Shown here: piece after piece, positions 58,570 through 64,000 of the stretch
Position numbering within the stretch: the first letter of the stretch is position 1
Layout of the letters: each line of letters begins with the position of its first letter
From: Alphaproteobacteria bacterium
GTDB taxonomy: Bacteria; Pseudomonadota; Alphaproteobacteria; Micavibrionales; Micavibrionaceae
Reading direction: 5' to 3'
Length of the DNA stretch: 64,000 bases
Assembly: GCA_023384135.1 (NCBI GenBank)
Contig: JAHDXS010000001.1
Span: 434,001 to 498,000, forward strand
The notes under the pieces: generated by a model
What the model saw: the letters and a program-made list of their open reading frames with translations, nothing else
The model's database searches: none
What the model was told of the DNA's origin: nothing
Position numbers and translations under genes: made by a program

Positions 58570-61275
58570 ATGACACAACACAACCATACAACCGCCCAGA
58601 ACGAGCCCTTCCAGTACGTAGATCGTGAAAACGTCTTTTTTCCATCAGGCTTATTAATCTTCACACTGATTTTAACAGTTGTTTCAAGCTTCTGGCTGGC
58701 GGCAAACACCTTCAGTAACTACAGGCTGATCCAGGAAAAAATCGAGGAAACGCTCGACGTGAACATCCTGACCTACAGGATCATGCGTCAGGATACAGTG
58801 CTAACCGAAGCCGCGCGCCTCTCGGCTGTAACGGGTGAACCGAAATGGGAACAGCGATACCTCGAAAATGTCGAACCGCTGAAGGAAACGCTGGCTAGAC
58901 TTAAGGTCATCGCATCCAGAACTACGGACTCAAAAAACAACAAGGCCGCCGTCGAACTGACAGAGCAAGCAAACTCTAAGCTTATGGAAATGGAGGCAGA
59001 GGTTTTTGCGCTGGTTCACGAGCAAAAACTTGAAGAAGCACAGAAAATTATTAACAGCGAAGAATATCACACCAATAAGGAAAATTATGCCAAAGGGACG
59101 CAAAATCTGATCAATCAGATCAACAGCACCTCGAAGGATCCGCTGCTGACCTATGCTAAAAGCTCCTATTACGGGCTGTTGCCAATATTAATGGCCGCCG
59201 TTGTCATGACAGTATTCTGGTTCCTGACACTGAGAAGCCTGAGCATCTGGCGCAAGGAGCTCACCGCTGTCCGCAACAGCTTGAATTCGGAAAAAACTTA
59301 CCTCTCGGCCATTCTCGACAATATGATGCAGGGCGTGGTGACGATCGACTCACGCGGAACCATTCTGACCTTCAGTAAATGGGCGGAGACGCTCTTTGGA
59401 TTTGAGGCCGCCGAAGTGGTCGGCCAGAATGTCAACATTCTGATGCCCGAACCCTACAAAAGCGAGCACGACAAATATCTCGAAACCCATATGAAGACAG
59501 GAAAAACAAAGCTCCTAGACTCCGCCACGGAAATCGTAGCAAAGCACAAGCAGGGCATGGTCTTCCCGATCCAGCTACGCGTAACCCGTGTCGACACGGA
59601 CGCCGAACCGTATTTCATCGGTTTGATCATGGATATAAGCCAGCAAAAAGAAAAGGAACTGCGCCTCCGGCAAGCCAAGCGCGAGGCCGACCAGGCCAGT
59701 AAGGCCAAAAGTGATTTTCTGGCGAATATGAGTCATGAACTGCGAACACCGCTCAACAGCATTCTCGGACTCACAAAAATTATGCTTCAGGAAAGTCGCC
59801 TTGATCCTGAAAGCCGCGAAAACCTTATGATCGTAGACAAGGCTTCGTCCGCGTTGCTGAATACGGTCAACGATATACTCGACCTGTCGAAAATTGAGGC
59901 CGGCCATATTGAATTGGTCCGCAAACCCTTTAACGCCAGCGGTCTCATCCTCTCGCTGGTTGATCAAATCCGCCCGCTCGCGAGCAAAAAAGGCATAACC
60001 GTCCTGAACAATGCCCGCCACTTGCAGAACCTTTATCTTCTAGGCGACGAATTCCGCCTTTTCCGTATTCTGATGAATCTCGCTGGCAACGCGGTTAAAT
60101 ATACCGACAAGGGGCACGTCGACATTAATCTGCGCTTCGAAGACCTGCCCGACAATAAAATGAATTTCATTTGCGAGATAAGCGATACAGGAATAGGGAT
60201 TCCGGCCGACAAGCTGGATAAGATTTTTCAAAAATTTACCCAAGCCGACGAAACCATCGAGAGGCGTTACGGCGGAACGGGTCTGGGCCTGAGCATCACC
60301 AAGCAACTGACCGAAATTATGGGGGGAACAATCAAGGTGCAAAGCATATACGGTCAGGGATCGTCTTTCACCATATCGATCCCATTTGAAAAAACTGACC
60401 GTATCAACGACAACTCGATACCCAAGCAAAACACCACAGTAAGCTACGCAGAGCGCTCACAGATTTCGGACGCACGCATTCTGATCGTCGAGGACCATGA
60501 ATTCAACAAGCTGCTGATTGGCAAGATGATGAACCGCCTCGGCTGCCACGACTACAAAATCGTTGATAACGGCAAGCTGGCTGTTGAAGCCTTCCGGGAC
60601 AGCACGTGGGACCTCATTCTCATGGACCTGCATATGCCCGAGATGAGCGGCCATGAGGCGGCGCAGGCAATCCGCGAAATCGAGTCCGAAATCAACACCT
60701 CTGTACGTATCCCGATTATCGCTATGACCGCTGACGTAATGCCCGGAACCCGCGACGATTGCATGCGCTCCGGTATGGACGACTACATCAGCAAACCTAT
60801 AGATGAATTTTACCTGCGCAGCGCGCTAAGCAACTGGTTCGACCTTGGGGAAATCGAAAGCGCCCCGGTAACAGAAAGAAAACGCGCTGTTGAAAGCGTT
60901 GTGATAACACCGACAAAAGGTGGGGGCGGAGATCAGACGCCTCCGGCAAACCTCAAAATCATCAACGATTACGCGGGCGGTAATCCCGATGTTGTAAAAC
61001 AGCTCGCCACAACCTTCCTCACCAAGACTGATGCAGACATTAAAATGCTCGAAAGTGCCATCGGGGCTTCAGACCGCAAACTTTGGTGTGACACCGCCCA
61101 CAAAATCAAGGGCAGCGCGGGCTATATGGGAGCCGAAAATCTGCGCAAGCTCTGCGAACAGGCGCAGATGATGATAGACGAAGGGGACGAGCGCCGCATG
61201 GATACCTTCCGAGAAATCGTGGATGAGTATGAGGCCGTATCGGCGTTTATCCGGCACGAAACCAGCATAACATAA
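58570..61275 (+). CDS. Hybrid sensor histidine kinase with REC and HPt domains
   Basis: 901 residues. Membrane helices at about 20-42 and 197-215 enclose a mainly helical four-helix-bundle-like sensor (LEETLDVN..., QKLEEAQKIINSEE). A PAS domain (about 240-360) follows, then HisKA with His389 in ANMSHELRTPLNS, HATPase (AVKYTDKGHVDI, DTGIGIPADKLDK, GGTGLGLSITKQL), a receiver with Asp686 in ILMDLHMPEMSGHEA, and an HPt domain with His844 in DTAHKIKGSAGYMG. A full phosphorelay in one protein. It is closely related to the kinase at 55461 in the catalytic core, so these came from one ancestor. Divergent from the response regulator. Confidence 0.94.
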   Translation: MTQHNHTTAQNEPFQYVDRENVFFPSGLLIFTLILTVVSSFWLAANTFSNYRLIQEKIEETLDVNILTYRIMRQDTVLTEAARLSAVTGEPKWEQRYLENVEPLKETLARLKVIASRTTDSKNNKAAVELTEQANSKLMEMEAEVFALVHEQKLEEAQKIINSEEYHTNKENYAKGTQNLINQINSTSKDPLLTYAKSSYYGLLPILMAAVVMTVFWFLTLRSLSIWRKELTAVRNSLNSEKTYLSAILDNMMQGVVTIDSRGTILTFSKWAETLFGFEAAEVVGQNVNILMPEPYKSEHDKYLETHMKTGKTKLLDSATEIVAKHKQGMVFPIQLRVTRVDTDAEPYFIGLIMDISQQKEKELRLRQAKREADQASKAKSDFLANMSHELRTPLNSILGLTKIMLQESRLDPESRENLMIVDKASSALLNTVNDILDLSKIEAGHIELVRKPFNASGLILSLVDQIRPLASKKGITVLNNARHLQNLYLLGDEFRLFRILMNLAGNAVKYTDKGHVDINLRFEDLPDNKMNFICEISDTGIGIPADKLDKIFQKFTQADETIERRYGGTGLGLSITKQLTEIMGGTIKVQSIYGQGSSFTISIPFEKTDRINDNSIPKQNTTVSYAERSQISDARILIVEDHEFNKLLIGKMMNRLGCHDYKIVDNGKLAVEAFRDSTWDLILMDLHMPEMSGHEAAQAIREIESEINTSVRIPIIAMTADVMPGTRDDCMRSGMDDYISKPIDEFYLRSALSNWFDLGEIESAPVTERKRAVESVVITPTKGGGGDQTPPANLKIINDYAGGNPDVVKQLATTFLTKTDADIKMLESAIGASDRKLWCDTAHKIKGSAGYMGAENLRKLCEQAQMMIDEGDERRMDTFREIVDEYEAVSAFIRHETSIT

Positions 61276-61282
61276 ACCTCAC

Positions 61283-62533
61283 CTAATATTCATAACGCAG
61301 AGACAACATAACCTTGTTATTGTCGTAATCTCTGGCGGAGTCATCAAAATTACGGTTCATATAATCGTACCTTAAACCCGCACTGACATTCCGAGTCGGC
61401 TTATAAACAACACTCAGGCCCGCCTTATAAATGCGGTTGTCGTCATCCGATGCGCCCGCCCCTTCATAACCGTTATGGACATACCCCGCGAAAATCTCCC
61501 CTAAAACATTCTCGCGGATGGCATGAGCAATAGAGGCATCAGCCGTGGTCCGCACAATCGTAGAGGCCCCAGCCTGAACCGTCTCGACGAGGGCACGCCC
61601 GACCTTAGCTTCCACAGACGTAAGCTGAGAGGGATTCCATAAAACCGCGCCCCCGTAATTGAACAAGTCGACATCATCGAAATTCTGCTCGAAATCCTGC
61701 CAGACATACCCCGCGTAAACATCGCCGCGCAGCTTACCCGTAAAGTTCACAGCCAACCCGCCTCGTATATTGGTGGTGTCAGAGTCCCTGAAGGCTACCC
61801 CGTTCTGGTCATACCGCCGACGGTCATAGCCAGCGGCTGTATAAATTTCATAATTATCGGTCAGTCCGTAAGCCACACGCAGATCAAGCTCCTGCTGGGT
61901 ACGGTCCCGAATGCTGTTGTCGATAACCGTGCCACTGACCGTGGAATCGTCATGTATATAATGACTGTGCAAGGCCGAAGCATTGACACGCAAAAGGCTC
62001 AATTCCCGTGTAAAACCGATAAAGACGTTCTTAACGCTGTACTCCATCGGCTCGTCCCCGCCGGGATCCTCAAGCGTATCGCGCTCCTGATGGCGCTTTT
62101 GATACTCGCCCTTCAAATTGAGAGACGTCTCATGAGCCAGATCGTACCGCCCAGACAAATAAAACGAATAATCGTTATAATTTTCTGAATCGAATTCCGC
62201 ATACCGCCCTAGCTCGCCCTGAATGCCGCCCTCTATACCATGTAACGACCAATCAGAACTCACCCGAACCTCAGGCCTCACAGCGGTAATAAAATCACTG
62301 TCCTTATCCGGATCGCGGTAAATATTATCGTCGTAAGTTTCCAGAACCAAAATAGAGGGCCGCACAACAAACACACCCATGCGCCCACCCTCTGGCCGAT
62401 AATGTGGGCTGGGGCGCGTTTTGACGTTACGAACAAGGTCCTTGTTATAAGCCATCGTCCCGGCAGGCACAAAAATTGCACCCGCAGGAAGGGCGCAGCA
62501 AACAATTAAAAGGGCAAGCGACTTAGTTTTCAT
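61283..62533 (-). CDS. Outer-membrane beta-barrel protein (BBP2-type, polysaccharide-associated)
   Basis: 416 residues with a signal peptide (SLALLIVCCALPAGAIFVPAG). After a PSILVLETYDDNIYRDPDK stretch there are many alternating amphipathic strands ending in aromatic residues, and the last residue is aromatic (MLSLRYEY), as in outer-membrane barrels recognised by Bam. The opening resembles the BBP2_2/VpsM-like proteins of exopolysaccharide loci (ETYDDNIYRD). It is divergent from the GumC-like gene, so a role in export of the polysaccharide is likely. It ends 7 bases before the convergent kinase gene end. Confidence 0.82.
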   Translation of the reverse strand: MKTKSLALLIVCCALPAGAIFVPAGTMAYNKDLVRNVKTRPSPHYRPEGGRMGVFVVRPSILVLETYDDNIYRDPDKDSDFITAVRPEVRVSSDWSLHGIEGGIQGELGRYAEFDSENYNDYSFYLSGRYDLAHETSLNLKGEYQKRHQERDTLEDPGGDEPMEYSVKNVFIGFTRELSLLRVNASALHSHYIHDDSTVSGTVIDNSIRDRTQQELDLRVAYGLTDNYEIYTAAGYDRRRYDQNGVAFRDSDTTNIRGGLAVNFTGKLRGDVYAGYVWQDFEQNFDDVDLFNYGGAVLWNPSQLTSVEAKVGRALVETVQAGASTIVRTTADASIAHAIRENVLGEIFAGYVHNGYEGAGASDDDNRIYKAGLSVVYKPTRNVSAGLRYDYMNRNFDDSARDYDNNKVMLSLRYEY

Positions 62534-62841
62534 AACAGCCTTGTCGTAAACGCCAGTAGCATAGAAAAGCAGGAAACGTGACTCAGAGAACGCAGCCCGA
62601 AAAGGTCAGGGCAATCTATACCAAGCATGAAAAAATGTCCACGATCCAACTTGTTAAAAGACGAACTTAAATGAAAGCAATACTCATGCCAGAGACAACG
62701 ACGCACCGCACAAATTCTTCTTGCTCGCAAAGGGTCAGAGTGTATAGCTTACGGATCGATAAAGCACCTCCGTACGTTTAAGCCTAAGAAGCATTTTTCA
62801 GAATCAGACAAAATTTAAAGCACCCGCTTTCGGACCCAAGA
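62534..62841. other. Intergenic region with divergent promoters
   Basis: 308 bases between the barrel gene and the GumC-like gene. I see no further gene or strong promoter; weak AT-rich stretches occur in 62630-62700 and before the GumC start. Both genes should be controlled from here. Confidence 0.4.
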
Positions 62842-64000
62842 ATGATCGACCGCAGAAAAAATACCAACGACCTTGATCTCCCTGATATACGAGAGCTTTT
62901 CCGCATTCTCTACAAGCGTCGCTGGCTGCTGATTATCTTGATAACCCTGCCCGTGATGGCGGGCCTTCTATATCTTAAGGGCCGCCCGGAACACTATAAG
63001 GCCACGGCCTCTGTTCTTTTGGAAACGCAAGAGGTCAAACTCACCGACTTCAACGACATCCTCACGGGCATGAAGTTCGACAATTTGACCGTGCCTACAC
63101 AAGTTCAGGTCATATCCTCACCATCCCTGATCCGCCAGACGATCCTGCTTCTGGGCATGACGGAAGACGAAAAGGGAAACCTCATTTTACCCGAAAGCCC
63201 CCCTGAAACGGAACCCCAGCAAGAAGATGGGCCGGACAGTCCTGAACGCTACCAAATCTTTAAAAACTTTTTATCAAACCTCGACGTCAAGCAGCAAGGC
63301 ACCTCGCGGGTGATTGATATCACCTTCCGCTCGACGGACCCACACCTCGCCGCGCACGTTGCCAACACACACGCAAAGCAATACGTCTATTCTCGCGAAC
63401 AGGACAAAAAGCGTATCGCGCAGCGGCTGGATGAGTGGCTATCTGCGCAAATCCTTGAACTCAAGGAACAAAGCCTCAAAAAATCTCGCCTGTCGCAACA
63501 ATTCCGGTCCGAAAACGGGATGATTCAGGGCAATAATTCGCAGGAACTGATCTACCAGCAAATCTCCGACCTCGCCGGACAGATCGCTCAAATCGATACG
63601 CGCGTAGTCGATCTGCAGGCCCGAAGCGAAATGCTTCAATCCGGCAACCCCCACAATATTGCCGACATCGTCCAATCAGAACTGGTTCAGAACCTTAAAG
63701 GCCGCGCATCTCAGGCGGCTCAGCATTTGCAGTCATTACGCGCGAAGCTGGGCGTGAACCACCCGGAAGTGATAGGCGCGCAGCAAGAGCTGTCCCAAAT
63801 CAACAGCGACATCGCCCGCGAAGTCGGTAACATCAAGAAATCGGTCCAGAACGAACTGACAACCGTAACCAAGCAAAAGGCGCTTCTACAGGAAAAGCTG
63901 ATAGGACTTCAGAAACAGGCTGACGGCTTGCAGGAAAAGATGATCACACTTCAGGCCTTACAAGTCGAAGAACAAGCCAGCAGCAAGCTGTTAGACAATT
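62842..64000 (+). CDS. GumC/Wzz family exopolysaccharide transport protein (3' end outside window)
   Basis: The frame is open from ATG 62842 to the right edge (386 codons, no stop). A short cytoplasmic N-terminus with DIRELFRILYKRRWLLI leads to one membrane helix (about 30-48). After it comes a periplasmic Wzz-like strand (HYKATASVLLETQ) and a long coiled coil (about 200-386). LGVNHPEVIGAQQEL is the usual motif of GumC/ExoP proteins. The protein determines chain length or export of a polymer. The second membrane helix and any tyrosine-kinase domain lie outside. It is the first visible gene of a locus that continues to the right. Confidence 0.9.
   Translation, partial: MIDRRKNTNDLDLPDIRELFRILYKRRWLLIILITLPVMAGLLYLKGRPEHYKATASVLLETQEVKLTDFNDILTGMKFDNLTVPTQVQVISSPSLIRQTILLLGMTEDEKGNLILPESPPETEPQQEDGPDSPERYQIFKNFLSNLDVKQQGTSRVIDITFRSTDPHLAAHVANTHAKQYVYSREQDKKRIAQRLDEWLSAQILELKEQSLKKSRLSQQFRSENGMIQGNNSQELIYQQISDLAGQIAQIDTRVVDLQARSEMLQSGNPHNIADIVQSELVQNLKGRASQAAQHLQSLRAKLGVNHPEVIGAQQELSQINSDIAREVGNIKKSVQNELTTVTKQKALLQEKLIGLQKQADGLQEKMITLQALQVEEQASSKLLDN

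Overview
The window looks like chromosomal DNA of a Gram-negative alphaproteobacterium. Supporting signs are the eukaryote-like NADP isocitrate dehydrogenase, a DUF465/YdcH protein, a conserved small protein of alphaproteobacterial type, and a long structured leader in front of an ornithine decarboxylase, as described for alphaproteobacteria. I cannot name the genus. Genes are tightly packed, many overlap by 1-4 bases, and I saw no tRNA, rRNA, insertion sequence, prophage or CRISPR array.

Layout. 1-4254 (minus): a MoxR / DUF58 / DUF4381 / two-VWA operon of the Bat (aerotolerance) type, cut by the left edge. 4435-9010: a Yip1-like membrane protein, an unknown gene, and the queuosine-precursor operon queC-queD-queE-queF with a YiiX-like hydrolase. 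9203-19181 (plus): two small conserved genes, then a surface-polysaccharide cluster with two sulfotransferase-like proteins, two methyltransferases, a Wzx-like flippase and three glycosyltransferase genes, one of them a GT2-GT4 fusion. 19183-24451 (minus): icd, a KAP-type NTPase coupled to a protein with an HEGGH motif, and a YihY/BrkB membrane protein. 24516-30404: a 1962-residue alpha-2-macroglobulin-like protein with a CVEQ thioester motif. 30571-34246: a PQQ-type sugar dehydrogenase homologue, and a Tat-exported phosphatase-superfamily protein plus membrane protein behind two operator-like sites. 34243-39977 (minus): a four-gene operon with a coiled-coil protein, a two-domain Clp-like ATPase with a damaged first Walker A, a membrane protein and a class II amidotransferase.

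The most interesting block is 40559-46398. It encodes an acyl carrier protein, an MBOAT acyltransferase, a periplasmic SGNH-like protein, a 57-residue one-helix microprotein ending in FIYQGF, a methyltransferase and, convergently, an FkbH-type HAD protein. This is the complete part list of a DltC/DltB/DltD/DltX-like acyl-transfer machine in a Gram-negative genome. The FkbH protein suggests that the acyl cargo is glyceroyl (or a methylated derivative) instead of D-alanine.

Further right are two tandem cytosolic zincin-like paralogues (46614-49066), an EAL protein, an aldehyde dehydrogenase, ovothiol synthase ovoA, and a divergent ornithine decarboxylase with a leader of about 360 nt holding an Arg-rich upstream ORF. 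The window ends with two hybrid histidine kinases and a response regulator, an outer-membrane beta-barrel protein, and the start of a GumC/Wzz-like exopolysaccharide export gene. Polysaccharide synthesis, its decoration (sulfo-, methyl- and acyl groups) and its export are the recurring theme.
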